NCBI GenBank assembly: GCA_044449065.1
Contig: JBIOHP010000015.1
Span: 20,515 to 84,514, forward strand
Direction: 5' to 3'
Source of the DNA: JBIOHP01 sp044449065
GTDB taxonomy: Bacteria > Bacteroidota > Ignavibacteria > UBA10030 > SZUA-254
Length of the DNA stretch: 64,000 nucleotides
Below are positions 46,452-55,689 of the stretch, one piece after another (the first letter of the stretch is position 1; each line of letters starts with the position of its first letter). The notes under the pieces are model-generated. The model made no database searches. It saw only the letters and a list, made by a program, of their open reading frames with translations, and was not told where the DNA came from. The position numbers were made by a program, and so were the translations under genes.

Positions 46452-46558
46452 CACCCTCACCCTGGCAAAGAGATTGCTCAGTTGAAATCGTCTCTCCCGC
46501 GACGGGAGAGGGCATTTTACAATGCGGTTAGTCAGACCGTACTCAATGGGGTGAGGGT
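46452..46558. repeat. Nested palindrome with ACCCTCACCC outer arms, copy 3
   Basis: Outer arms ACCCTCACCC (46453-46462) and GGGTGAGGGT (46549-46558), inner arms CTCTCCCG (46492-46499) and CGGGAGAG (46503-46510). It lies between the intact start of the anti-sigma-like gene and a decayed second copy of that start. Confidence 0.85.
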
Positions 46559-46565
46559 CGCGTAA

Positions 46566-46640
46566 TTTCTCTTCCAGCGTTAACGATTCCGGATAAAGTA
46601 AATACCGCTCTATGATATTTTCTGTCAGGTGATTAAGCAT
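46566..46640 (-). pseudogene. Decayed copy of the 5' end of the anti-sigma-like gene
   Basis: On the minus strand this encodes MLNHLTENIIERYLLYPESL and TLEEK, close to MTTHLTENIIEQYLLSPESL with TPEEK of the intact gene. After 25 codons the match ends and the frame runs into the nested palindrome at 46452-46558. Expression of a functional product is unlikely. Confidence 0.75.
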
Positions 46641-46727
46641 ACAATTATAATATTCCAACGATTACGAGTATTTCCATAAATGAAGTCGAAGCGTTCTCCC
46701 TCCTCGGTTTTTCGTGGAGGAGGGGGT

Positions 46728-46765
46728 TGGAGCCTGTCCCGATTCTTTTTATCGGGAGGGTGGTC
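46728..46765. repeat. CCTGTCCCGATTC / ATCGGGAGGGTGGTC element
   Basis: Nearly the same as the element at 10257-10294. It runs into the last codon of the sigma-like gene, and with the following A it provides that gene's stop codon. Confidence 0.75.
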
Positions 46766-47795
46766 ACAATTCCTCATTCAATCTCGCTGCAAACTCCTGC
46801 CGCGCCAACTTGAGTAAATATTCCATTTTTACCCGGAACTCGTTTTCATAACGATCTTCGGTTATGTGGTAATATCTGGTTAGATATTCGAACAACGATG
46901 GATCGCACACTTCGGGTTTGCACCAATCGGTAATCATATCGCGGCATGCGAGCCATACAGCTTCCGATTGGTCTCTATCCATTTTCCCTTTCGTGTAATA
47001 CGTCACAACAATTTTTTCTTTCAGGGCGTTTTCCACTTCGCTCCGTACCAGCTCGATATCCTGAAGCGATAATGAGTCGTGCAAGATTTGGTAATCCTTA
47101 GTTTCATATTCCAGTTCCGATTGAAATATTTTCTTGAAAAGCTGCACAACATCGATGAGGGGAATGGACCGGCGATAATCTTCCTGCGCGTTCAAGACAT
47201 TAAATAATATTTCGATCAATTCATGAGTTGAATATCCGCGTTTCGCCGACTCCAGGAAATCACATTGTAGTTTATCGATTGGATACGCTTGCAGGTGATC
47301 CAGCGGATCGATATTTTTGGGATATAATACTCTCCCGCGGAAATCTTTTCTCGGGGAAAAATATTTTGAGATCTTAACGCAATCCCGGATATTCCTGTAA
47401 ATTTTCGAGCCCATCGGATCGGCTTGGGCGTAGAGCTGCGACAACTGGGCATCGGTAATCCGGATGAGAAAACTCCTGTAGGCATGAAATATCTCCTGTT
47501 CCGGCGTCGCACCGATAGTATCCCGAAGGGAATTTATAAAATTTTGTAACTGATCATACTCGCCGGAGGGTTTCTGGGAAAACGCTTCGGCAACGCAATC
47601 CTGGGCAAGATCGGTTTCCGATAAACCATGTCCGGAACATAATTTTACAATGGTATACCGTAAATTTCGCAGGTACGCCTGAACGATTGACCACGAAAGG
47701 TGCACAAGATCGCGAAGTTCTTCATTCGAAATCGATTTATTATCAATCTGTTGTAAATGAGATTTAAGTTTATTAAAATCCATTACTTGTCGCAT
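46764..47795 (-). CDS. Divergent sigma-factor-like protein (partner of the anti-sigma-like protein)
   Basis: A 343-residue soluble protein that I cannot place firmly. The part LSWSIVQAYLRNLRYTIVKL followed by LSETDLAQDCVAEAFSQ resembles region 2 of ECF sigma factors. The C-terminus EYLTRYYHITEDRYENEFRV with KMEYLLKLARQEFAARL resembles region 4 helices. The middle (about 110-260) is an unusual insertion. The starts at 47795 and 47783 are both possible. The position before an anti-sigma-like gene supports the reading. It could also be another transcription regulator. Confidence 0.5.
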   Translation of the reverse strand: MRQVMDFNKLKSHLQQIDNKSISNEELRDLVHLSWSIVQAYLRNLRYTIVKLCSGHGLSETDLAQDCVAEAFSQKPSGEYDQLQNFINSLRDTIGATPEQEIFHAYRSFLIRITDAQLSQLYAQADPMGSKIYRNIRDCVKISKYFSPRKDFRGRVLYPKNIDPLDHLQAYPIDKLQCDFLESAKRGYSTHELIEILFNVLNAQEDYRRSIPLIDVVQLFKKIFQSELEYETKDYQILHDSLSLQDIELVRSEVENALKEKIVVTYYTKGKMDRDQSEAVWLACRDMITDWCKPEVCDPSLFEYLTRYYHITEDRYENEFRVKMEYLLKLARQEFAARLNEEL

Positions 47796-48235
47796 TATTA
47801 AAATAACTGATATGCATCATTTCCACATCCCTATAACATTGTGGAAATCAATGATTGTGTAGCCCCGAACGAATGAATTATAGTGAAAATCTATCCTTTA
47901 ATCAACTACCAAAACGTGGGAACGTAAAATGTTAGACTGCGAAAATCCATGCGTACCGGATAAGCGTCAAGTATGAAACGAGTAGAACAAAAATTTGAAA
48001 CAATCCACAACTGGTACCCCCCTTCATTCTAATCATAATCGCAGAGACGCAGAGTACGCAAAAGAACGCAGAGAACAGTGATCTTTGCGATGCTTTGCGA
48101 ACTTGGCGACTTTGCGTTTAAGACCTTACAGTTAAAAAAGAACGACGTCGGGGAAATCCCTTTTGCTTCTTCATCTATTTTTGGGTATTTTATTAAAATT
48201 TATTTCCAACATATAACACTTAAAAGATAACCATC
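47796..48235. other. Divergent intergenic region with a dispersed repeat
   Basis: At 48041-48126 lies a dispersed repeat with CGCAGAGACGCAGAG on the left and CTTTGCGAACTTGGCGAC and TTTGCGTTTAAGACC on the right. A possible promoter for the MFS gene is TTGCTT (48163-48168), 17 bases, TATTTT (48186-48191). No gene was seen. Confidence 0.55.
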
Positions 48236-49528
48236 ATGAGTGAACCGATATCATCCCTATCTGAAAAACCATACCCACCCCGTTGGTACCGCTGGACAGT
48301 GCTCGTTCTCATCAGTCTGGCAATGTTCGGCAATTACTACGTCTACGACTGCATCAGCCCGCTGGCGGACGTTCTGAAATCGCAGCTCAACTTTTCCGAT
48401 TCCGATATCGGCCTACTGCAGGCAATTTACAGCATCCCCAATGTTTTTATGGTGTTGATCGGCGGTTTTATCATCGACCGCATCGGAACAAAAAAATCCA
48501 CGTTTATCTTTGGTTTGCTTTGTTTTCTTGGGGCGGTCGTCACTGCGTCATCCAGTTCGCTCACATTCATGGCATCGGGTCGTCTCATCTTTGGGCTTGG
48601 GGCTGAATCACTTATCGTTGCTGTTACGACAGCAATCGCGAAATGGTTCAAGGGAAAAGAACTCAGCTTCGCATTCGGCATCAATCTCACAATAGCCCGG
48701 CTCGGCTCATTTGCCGCATTGAATTCTCCCACATGGGCGGCAAAATCTTATGAACACTGGCAGGCTCCCCTGCTCATCTCCGTTGGCTTTGGCGTGATGT
48801 GCATCGTCGGCGCAGTGCTCTACTGGGGACTCGAATCCCGTTCGGAGAAAATCTATTCACTCGGTCAGGCGGGCGGAACAGATAAAGTGGTGTGGAAAGA
48901 TCTCTTAAACTTCGGCACATCATACTGGTTCATCGTTATGCTCTGCATAACATTCTATTCGGGCATATTCCCGTTTCAAACGTTTGCTGTGAAATTCTTC
49001 ATTGAAGCGCACGGCGTTTCGCGGGAAACAGGCGGCTTCCTCTCGTCCATGTTAACGCTCTTCGCGATGATTTGCACACCTTTATTTGGATTGTTAGTAG
49101 ATAAAATCGGGAAACGCTCGTTATTCATGATGTTCGGCTCTCTCCTCCTTATTCCCGTCTATCTCATAATGGCGTATTCACACATTACTCTTTATCTTCC
49201 GATGGCAATGATGGGAATTGCGTTTTCTCTTATCCCGGCGATCATGTGGCCCTCTGTGGCGTATGTTGTCGATCAATCGAAGTTAGGAACCGCGTATGGG
49301 CTTATGACGATGATTCAGAATATCGGTCTGGCAGGTTTCAATCTCCTCATTGGCTGGGCAAACGATTATTCGGCGGCCAGCGCCACTAACCCAACCGGGT
49401 ACAATCTGGGAATGTGGATTTTCTCCTGCCTGGGGTTTTTCGGAGTAACGTTCGCTTTTCTCCTCCGTCGCAGCGAAATGGGACCACACGCGCACGGGCT
49501 TGAGACTATTACAACCTCGTCAAAATGA
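48236..49528 (+). CDS. MFS transporter
   Basis: A 430-residue protein with 12 hydrophobic segments. The loop between helices 2 and 3 reads GGFIIDRIGTKKS, the classic MFS motif A, and the second half has the equivalent GLLVDKIGKRS. The N-terminal half (DSDIGLLQAIYSIPNVFMVL) resembles MFSD1-like transporters, some of which carry dipeptides; this substrate would fit the peptide genes upstream but is not shown. Confidence 0.85.
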   Translation: MSEPISSLSEKPYPPRWYRWTVLVLISLAMFGNYYVYDCISPLADVLKSQLNFSDSDIGLLQAIYSIPNVFMVLIGGFIIDRIGTKKSTFIFGLLCFLGAVVTASSSSLTFMASGRLIFGLGAESLIVAVTTAIAKWFKGKELSFAFGINLTIARLGSFAALNSPTWAAKSYEHWQAPLLISVGFGVMCIVGAVLYWGLESRSEKIYSLGQAGGTDKVVWKDLLNFGTSYWFIVMLCITFYSGIFPFQTFAVKFFIEAHGVSRETGGFLSSMLTLFAMICTPLFGLLVDKIGKRSLFMMFGSLLLIPVYLIMAYSHITLYLPMAMMGIAFSLIPAIMWPSVAYVVDQSKLGTAYGLMTMIQNIGLAGFNLLIGWANDYSAASATNPTGYNLGMWIFSCLGFFGVTFAFLLRRSEMGPHAHGLETITTSSK

Positions 49529-50149
49529 TGCGTTAGAACGATCAAAACAATCTGCACTATAAATTACCCTTGGGAAGGATTAATCCATATTTGGCAATCT
49601 TCGAATGGTAAGTCACCTCGATGACTTAAAATAAATCCGAATGAATGTTTGAAGAGACGTCCATTTGGGATGGTGGAAGCATCGATATTGCCAACTGATG
49701 TGAAATTATATACCACGCTGCTCTTGGCATCAAGATGGTTGATATGCTTCTGGCTTTACAATTCAAAATAGTCTATATAATTCTCTTTCCTATGTAATTT
49801 TCGTATATTATACGATACGACTCCGCAAAATTCTAGGATTTAAATCGTTAGTTGCACCAACAATATTCCGCCAGAAAGATTGGTCGGTTTGCAAAAAGTC
49901 CAAAAAACTTCATATAAAAGGGGTTCGTTCAAAACGAAACCGGGGATGGATTAATCGATTTTCTCTTTTTACTGTCTAATATTGAGGAAGTAAATCCAGG
50001 TAAGGTTTCGGCGGATAAAATTAACCTTTGTAGCATTCATTTATATGTGATTTTATTTCAAGAGAAAGCTTCACTAAATTGTACATGTTTTCCATACAAC
50101 AGATTGAAAATTTATTTCTATATAAATATATCGGATATTGAGAATAGAC
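49529..50149. other. Gene-poor stretch between MFS and efflux genes
   Basis: No credible gene was found. On the minus strand, 49568-49759 is an open stretch that reads like protein (SVGNIDASTIPNGRLFKH, FGFILSHRGDLPFEDCQIW) but has no start codon, so at most it is a gene remnant. The last 200 bases are AT-rich and probably hold the promoter of the efflux genes. Confidence 0.4.
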
Positions 50150-51484
50150 ATGAGAAAAATTTATATCTATATAATTGTTGGTATCATAATTTTAGCCACA
50201 GGCGGTTATTTCGTCATTGGTGGAAACAATAATAAAACTGTCAAATACCGGACAGAAAAAGTTACCCGTGGGAATGTAGTGGTTCAGGTGAAAGCGACAG
50301 GTGTTATCAATCCTGTTAGAACGGTTGCAGTCGGCAGCCAGGTATCGGGCACTATTGCCAAGCTCTTCGTCGATTACAATTCAAAAGTCAGAGAAGGTGA
50401 AGTAATCGCAATTATTGATTCAACATTTCTCTATGCTTCCGTGAAAGAAGCTCAGGCAAACCTTGACCGCAATCAAGCTCAGGTTAATCAAGCAAAACGC
50501 GATCTCGATCGCGCGAAAGCATTATTTGCAAAATCTCTCAATTCTCAGGCAGATCTCGATGCGGCTCAAACTACGTATGAATCGGATGTTGCGCAATTAA
50601 GTCAAACACAAGCCGCACTCGACCGCGCTATAGTAAATCTCCGGTTTGCGGTTATCCGCTCCCCAATCGATGGGGTGGTGATAAACCGAGCTGTCGATGT
50701 CGGACAAACGGTAGCAGCGAGTCTTCAAACTCCGACATTGTTCAGCATCGCGAATGATCTGACTCATATGCAGGTGGAGACAAGCGTCGATGAAGCGGAC
50801 ATTGGCCAAATAAAAGAGGACCAGTTAGCGATGTTTACTGTCGACGCATATCCCAACGAACAATTCCGCGGACGGGTATGGCAGATTCGACTTGCCCCTA
50901 TTACAGTTCAAAATGTCGTTACCTACACGGTAGTGATTGAAGTCCAAAATCCCGATCTTAAACTCCGTCCTGGTATGACTGCTACAGTATCCATTATGAT
51001 TGATAAGCATGAAAACGTCCTCCGTATCCCGACCATTGCATTACGGTTCCAACCGCCGCAGGATATGAGCAATAAAAATGGGGATCAATCCTCTCAGCCA
51101 CCGATCGCCTCCAAATCCAACATAGCCCAAAATGATCGATCCCAGCAGCATGATTCATCAAGCGGACACGGAGGCAGAGGTATGGGAAGCGACTCAAGCC
51201 GGGGGCACTGGATGGGACGGGGCGATCAGAGCGGTGCAGATAGTCGGCCTTCAAAAATTACACAAATATGGGTACTTGATGCAGTCGGTAATATTAAACC
51301 TGTTCAGGTAACTTTAGGACTCAATGATAATCGCTATGTTGAGATAACGAGCGATCAGATTAAAGAAGGAGACGATATTGTGCTAAGCAGCAGTGGCACC
51401 GAAACGACTCAAGCGTCTCAACAAACCAACCCCTTCGCTCCCCGTAGTCCCATGGGTGGTCCCGGCGGTCGCGGCGGTAGGTAA
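50150..51484 (+). CDS. MacA-like periplasmic adaptor (RND/HlyD family)
   Basis: A 444-residue membrane-fusion protein starting at the ATG at 50150. An N-terminal anchor (IYIYIIVGIIILATGGYFVI) is followed by a barrel/lipoyl part (VQVKATGVINPVRTVAVGSQ, VSGTIAKLFVDYNSKVREGE), a long helical hairpin (DRNQAQVNQAKRDLDRAKAL), the second lipoyl half (IRSPIDGVVINRAVDVGQTV), a beta-barrel domain and a membrane-proximal domain. A low-complexity Ser/Gly/His-rich insert (about 300-365) separates the last two parts. It lies 24 bases before a MacB-like permease. Confidence 0.92.
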   Translation: MRKIYIYIIVGIIILATGGYFVIGGNNNKTVKYRTEKVTRGNVVVQVKATGVINPVRTVAVGSQVSGTIAKLFVDYNSKVREGEVIAIIDSTFLYASVKEAQANLDRNQAQVNQAKRDLDRAKALFAKSLNSQADLDAAQTTYESDVAQLSQTQAALDRAIVNLRFAVIRSPIDGVVINRAVDVGQTVAASLQTPTLFSIANDLTHMQVETSVDEADIGQIKEDQLAMFTVDAYPNEQFRGRVWQIRLAPITVQNVVTYTVVIEVQNPDLKLRPGMTATVSIMIDKHENVLRIPTIALRFQPPQDMSNKNGDQSSQPPIASKSNIAQNDRSQQHDSSSGHGGRGMGSDSSRGHWMGRGDQSGADSRPSKITQIWVLDAVGNIKPVQVTLGLNDNRYVEITSDQIKEGDDIVLSSSGTETTQASQQTNPFAPRSPMGGPGGRGGR

Positions 51485-51508
51485 AATTAAAAAGGACTAA
51501 CGCACCCT

Positions 51509-52726
51509 ATGAAAATTATTGAAATATTTATAATTGCCTTCGACGCTCTCATCAGAAACAAAATGCGTTCGTTATTAACGATGCTGGGAATAATCATCGG
51601 CGTCGGTGCGGTGATCGCAATGGTGGCGATCGGACAGGGAGCTCAGTCATCTGTTGAAGCACAAATCAATAGTCTCGGAACAAATATTCTCATGATATTC
51701 CCCGGATCCACTAATCAAGGTGGCGTCAGATCGGGCGCTGGCACCGGTACAACACTCACGGAAGATGATGGATTTGCTATTAAGGAGCAATGCCCGGCTG
51801 TGGCGTATATAAGTCCGATGCTTCGCTCGGGTGGCCAAGCAGTCTTTGGTGATTATAATTGGGGAACTCAAATGCAGGGTGGTTCTGTCGATTATCTTAC
51901 AATCAGGGATTGGCCAGTTGAAACAGGAGAGAATTTTACAGATCAGGACGTCCGGGCAGCCACAAAAGTTTGCATTCTCGGGCAAACCGTAGTTGCGCAG
52001 CTTTTTGGCGGTGCAAATCCAATTGGTGCCACAATCCGAATTAAAAATATTCCATTCAAAGTGCTCGGCATCCTGAAAGCTAAAGGACAGAATGCTTACG
52101 GACAGGACCAGGATGACATTATCATCATTCCGTATACTACTCTGTACAAACGGTTGACTGGAAATACTCGCTTTTGGTCAATGATTGCATCTGCAGTATC
52201 GAAGAATAAAATGACAGAAGCGCAGGATCAAATTACCCAATTATTACGATCTAGGCATAAGTTGAATTTCAATGACGATAATGATTTTACCATCCGAAAT
52301 CAGGCTGATATTGCCGAAGCATCCAATGCGACCTCGAAGATTATGACGATGCTCCTCGGCAGTGTTGCCGGAGTTTCGCTTGTCGTCGGGGGGATTGGTA
52401 TCATGAATATCATGCTTGTATCGGTGACGGAAAGGACAAGAGAAATCGGTATTCGTATGTCCATCGGCGCAAAACGGCGTGATATCCTAAGTCAGTTTCT
52501 CATGGAAGCAATGGCATTAAGCTTGTTGGGTGGTTTTATCGGTATCGTACTGGGAGTCAGCGGCTCTGACCTTATTTCTGCGCTCGCAGGGTGGCCTACG
52601 TTCATTTCAATTAACTCCATCATCCTTGCCGTCTTTTTCTCCATGATGGTCGGTGTATTCTTCGGATATTATCCCGCACGTAAAGCATCATCGTTGAATC
52701 CGATTGAAGCGTTGAGGTATGAATAG
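51509..52726 (+). CDS. MacB-like ABC transporter permease
   Basis: A 405-residue FtsX/MacB-type permease. N-terminal membrane helix with NKMRSLLTMLGIIIGVGAVI, then a periplasmic MacB core domain (VEAQINSLGTNILMIFPGS), then three helices at the end with GSVAGVSLVVGGIGIMNIML, VTERTREIGIRMSIGAKRRD and YYPARKASSLNPIEALRYE. There is no ATPase domain in this protein, and no ATPase gene is next to it, unlike the usual adaptor-ATPase-permease order. Confidence 0.93.
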   Translation: MKIIEIFIIAFDALIRNKMRSLLTMLGIIIGVGAVIAMVAIGQGAQSSVEAQINSLGTNILMIFPGSTNQGGVRSGAGTGTTLTEDDGFAIKEQCPAVAYISPMLRSGGQAVFGDYNWGTQMQGGSVDYLTIRDWPVETGENFTDQDVRAATKVCILGQTVVAQLFGGANPIGATIRIKNIPFKVLGILKAKGQNAYGQDQDDIIIIPYTTLYKRLTGNTRFWSMIASAVSKNKMTEAQDQITQLLRSRHKLNFNDDNDFTIRNQADIAEASNATSKIMTMLLGSVAGVSLVVGGIGIMNIMLVSVTERTREIGIRMSIGAKRRDILSQFLMEAMALSLLGGFIGIVLGVSGSDLISALAGWPTFISINSIILAVFFSMMVGVFFGYYPARKASSLNPIEALRYE

Positions 52727-52758
52727 ATTTTAATCGTCCATAATGTTAAGGTTGGTAG

Positions 52759-52847
52759 AATTAAATCGACTTCTTTTTGATTTAATTTCCACATAAATCT
52801 TTTCTATCGGTTTCTAATTTTTTAATTGCTTAAATTAAAGCAATTAA
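52759..52847. promoter_or_regulatory. Two inverted repeats upstream of uvrB
   Basis: AATTAAATC / GATTTAATT (52759-52787) and a perfect 10-base pair TTAATTGCTT / AAGCAATTAA with 6 bases between (52822-52847). The second ends 11 bases before the TTG at 52859 and looks like an operator. LexA control of uvrB is common in bacteria, but I cannot assign the binding protein. Confidence 0.45.
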
Positions 52848-52858
52848 TAAGAACAACA

Positions 52859-54874
52859 TTGCCTTTTCATCTTACATCCGAATTTAAACCCAGCGGCGAC
52901 CAACCCGATGCAATTAAGCAATTAATTGAAGGGGTAAATCGCGGAGACAGATATCAAACGTTACTTGGAGTTACCGGGAGTGGAAAAACGTTTACCATCA
53001 GCAATGTTATCCAGGAAATCAACAAACCCACCCTCATCATGTCGCATAATAAAACTCTGAGTGCGCAACTATACGGTGAGTTTAAGAACTTTTTTCCCAA
53101 AGACCGGGTGGAATTCTTCATCAGTTATTATGATTATTACCAACCGGAAGCTTATATCCCGCATTCCGATACATATATCCAAAAAGATTCATCAGTAAAT
53201 GATGAAATCGACCGCCTGCGGCTTCGCGCCACCAGTGCATTACTGAGCGGTGACTCCAACGTTATTGTTGTTGCCTCGGTAAGTTGTATATATGGAATCG
53301 GCGCACCCGATGAATGGGTGCAACAAATGGTGACCGTTAAAAATGGACAAAAACTTGAGCGTAATAAATTCCTTCGTCAACTACTCGATATTCTCTATAC
53401 TCGGAACGATTTTGAATTCACCCGCGGCACATTCCGGGTTCGCGGCGATGTCGTGGAAATAATTCCTGCCTATGAAAATGAACAAGCCCTGCGTGTACAG
53501 TTCTTCGGTAATGAGATTGAGAAGATATCCATAATTCACAATGTTACAGGGAACATTATTGGAGAAGTTGAGACCGAAGTCATCTATCCCGCGAAACATT
53601 TCGTCACATCTGCGCCCACAATTGAGAAAGCGCTTATTACCATTCAAATCGAACTTGATGAACGAATCGTTCATCTTAAAACAATGGGAAAATTTCTCGA
53701 AGCGCAGCGCATCGAACAGCGGACAAGATTCGATATGGAAATGATGCGCGAAGTTGGATATTGCCAGGGAATTGAAAATTATTCCCGCCACATCGCGGGC
53801 CGTCCGCCGGGATCCAGACCGTATTGCCTGCTCGACTATTTCCCGAAAGATTTTCTCCTGGTGATTGATGAATCACATGCCACTGTTCCCCAGGTTGGTG
53901 CGATGTGGCATGGAGACCGCTCACGGAAAACCACGCTCATCGAACATGGTTTCCGCCTCCCTTCGGCTCTTGATAACAGACCGCTGACGTTCGAAGAATG
54001 GGAGGAGATGGTTAATCAAGTCATCTTTGTGAGCGCAACACCCGGTCCGTACGAATTAAACAAATGCAAGGGCGTTGTGGTAGAACAGATAATTCGCCCA
54101 ACCGGGTTAATCGACCCCGAAGTCCAGATCCGTCCCGTAAAAAACCAGATTGATGATCTCATCGCTGAAATCCGGGAACGGACGAAAGTCAAAGAACGAT
54201 GTTTAATAACGACTTTGACAAAACGGATGTCCGAAGATCTTACGAAATACCTCAGTGATATCGGAATCAAGGTACGATACATTCATTCTGAGGTTGATAC
54301 GCTGGAGCGCGTAGAGATATTACGAGATCTACGCCTCGGCGATTTTGATGTCCTCGTCGGTGTAAATCTATTGCGTGAGGGTTTGGATCTACCGGAAGTC
54401 TCGTTAGTGGCGATCCTCGACGCAGATAAAGAAGGATTTTTACGCTCCGAGCGATCGCTTATTCAAACAGCAGGGCGGACAGCGAGAAACGTTAAAGGAA
54501 GGGTTATCCTTTATGCGGATACAATCACGGGTTCAATGAAACGTATGCTGGATGAAACCAACAGGAGACGGCTCAAACAAATTGAATATAACAGGGAACA
54601 CGGCATCTCCCCTACAACAATTTACAAAACGATGGAAGAAATCTTATCCAGCACTGCAATCGCTGATGTTAAAGCTTCCAGAGATGCAAGACGCGAAGCA
54701 ATTGCATTACCCAAAATTGCCGAGACGGTTGTCCGTTACCTGACCGACGACCAAAAACGGGACATGATCGAAGAATTGAAACAGGAAATGCGTAATGCAG
54801 CACGTGATCTCGAATTCGAACGAGCCGCCGCCCTACGCGATGAAATCGAGAGACTGGAAAAGAAAAAAACGTGA
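52859..54874 (+). CDS. uvrB: Excinuclease ABC subunit UvrB
   Basis: DNA-damage recognition helicase of nucleotide excision repair. Motifs: FKPSGDQPDAIKQLIEGV, Walker A LLGVTGSGKTFT, the beta-hairpin YYDYYQPEAYIPHSDTYI, helicase motif LLVIDESHATVPQ, VFVSATPGPYE-like VIFVSATPGPYELNKC, LREGLDLPEVSLVAILDADK, QTAGRTARN and the C-terminal UVR domain (MRNAARDLEFERAAALRDEI). Homologues start just before FxLxSxFKPSGDQP, which favours the TTG at 52859. The frame is open from a TTG at 52826, but that part overlaps a perfect inverted repeat. The 671 residues are close to the family length. Confidence 0.96.
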   Translation: MPFHLTSEFKPSGDQPDAIKQLIEGVNRGDRYQTLLGVTGSGKTFTISNVIQEINKPTLIMSHNKTLSAQLYGEFKNFFPKDRVEFFISYYDYYQPEAYIPHSDTYIQKDSSVNDEIDRLRLRATSALLSGDSNVIVVASVSCIYGIGAPDEWVQQMVTVKNGQKLERNKFLRQLLDILYTRNDFEFTRGTFRVRGDVVEIIPAYENEQALRVQFFGNEIEKISIIHNVTGNIIGEVETEVIYPAKHFVTSAPTIEKALITIQIELDERIVHLKTMGKFLEAQRIEQRTRFDMEMMREVGYCQGIENYSRHIAGRPPGSRPYCLLDYFPKDFLLVIDESHATVPQVGAMWHGDRSRKTTLIEHGFRLPSALDNRPLTFEEWEEMVNQVIFVSATPGPYELNKCKGVVVEQIIRPTGLIDPEVQIRPVKNQIDDLIAEIRERTKVKERCLITTLTKRMSEDLTKYLSDIGIKVRYIHSEVDTLERVEILRDLRLGDFDVLVGVNLLREGLDLPEVSLVAILDADKEGFLRSERSLIQTAGRTARNVKGRVILYADTITGSMKRMLDETNRRRLKQIEYNREHGISPTTIYKTMEEILSSTAIADVKASRDARREAIALPKIAETVVRYLTDDQKRDMIEELKQEMRNAARDLEFERAAALRDEIERLEKKKT

Positions 54875-54978
54875 AACATAAGTGTAAGGTCTAAAATGAC
54901 TCATCTTCACCGGCGTCTTCAGATGATCTTCCCATCATTCAGAACAGAAGAAGATGGTGATATTCAGAGAAAGATTCG

Positions 54979-55689
54979 ATGTTGCTACAAACCATAAAAT
55001 TTATCACTGATCCCCTCTTCGACTTCATCTATCCACCCGTATGCTTCACGTGCGAACAGATGTTAGATGGAAATCTTGATAAAATCTGTCCCGAATGCCA
55101 TTCCCAGCTCAAAGCATTGGATGAATCATTTCCAGTATGGAATGAACTCCGGAAAAAATTCTCCAATAGCGGTACGATTGACGATTTTACATCATGTTAC
55201 TTATTTGAAAAAGATGGAAAACTTCAGCAAGCTATTCATTTATTAAAGTATCAAGGTATGCATACGATTGGTAGCGCATTTGGACGTGAAATCGGTCAAA
55301 AAATTAGGAATCAGCATCCTTTCAACAAAACAAATTATATCATACCAGTACCACTTCACAAACTCAAGTTGCGTGAGCGCGGTTACAATCAATCAATATT
55401 CATAGGAAAAGGCCTCTCAGAAATTACAGGTATCCGCTTCCACGCCTCACTTCTTCATCGCATACGGTATACCGAGTCTCAAACCAAGCTCGATATCGAC
55501 CGACGTAAAGACAATGTTAGCGATGCGTTTGAACTGAACCCGAAATTCAATACCATCATCGGAGGTAAATCATTCATTATCGTAGATGATATCATCACCA
55601 CCGGCTCAACGATCAGCGAGTGTGGGAGGATACTGAAACGGCATGGAGCAAGTTCCGTGTATGCAGCATCGATTGGATTGGCCGAATAG
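54979..55689 (+). CDS. ComF-family phosphoribosyltransferase
   Basis: A 236-residue protein. An N-terminal zinc ribbon has IYPPVCFTCEQMLDG and ICPECHSQL. The middle has the family words LLKYQGMHTIGSAFGREI, IIPVPLHKLKLRERGYNQSI, and the PRPP-binding motif SFIIVDDIITTGSTISECG. Homologues take part in DNA uptake in competent bacteria, but most members are uncharacterised; the pyrimidine-like phosphoribosyl substrate is unknown. It stands 104 bases after uvrB. Confidence 0.92.
   Translation: MLLQTIKFITDPLFDFIYPPVCFTCEQMLDGNLDKICPECHSQLKALDESFPVWNELRKKFSNSGTIDDFTSCYLFEKDGKLQQAIHLLKYQGMHTIGSAFGREIGQKIRNQHPFNKTNYIIPVPLHKLKLRERGYNQSIFIGKGLSEITGIRFHASLLHRIRYTESQTKLDIDRRKDNVSDAFELNPKFNTIIGGKSFIIVDDIITTGSTISECGRILKRHGASSVYAASIGLAE

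Noticed and set aside
49568..49759. Open stretch on the minus strand that reads like protein
   Set aside because: It follows an in-frame stop and has no start codon or ribosome site; at most a gene remnant, and chance cannot be excluded.
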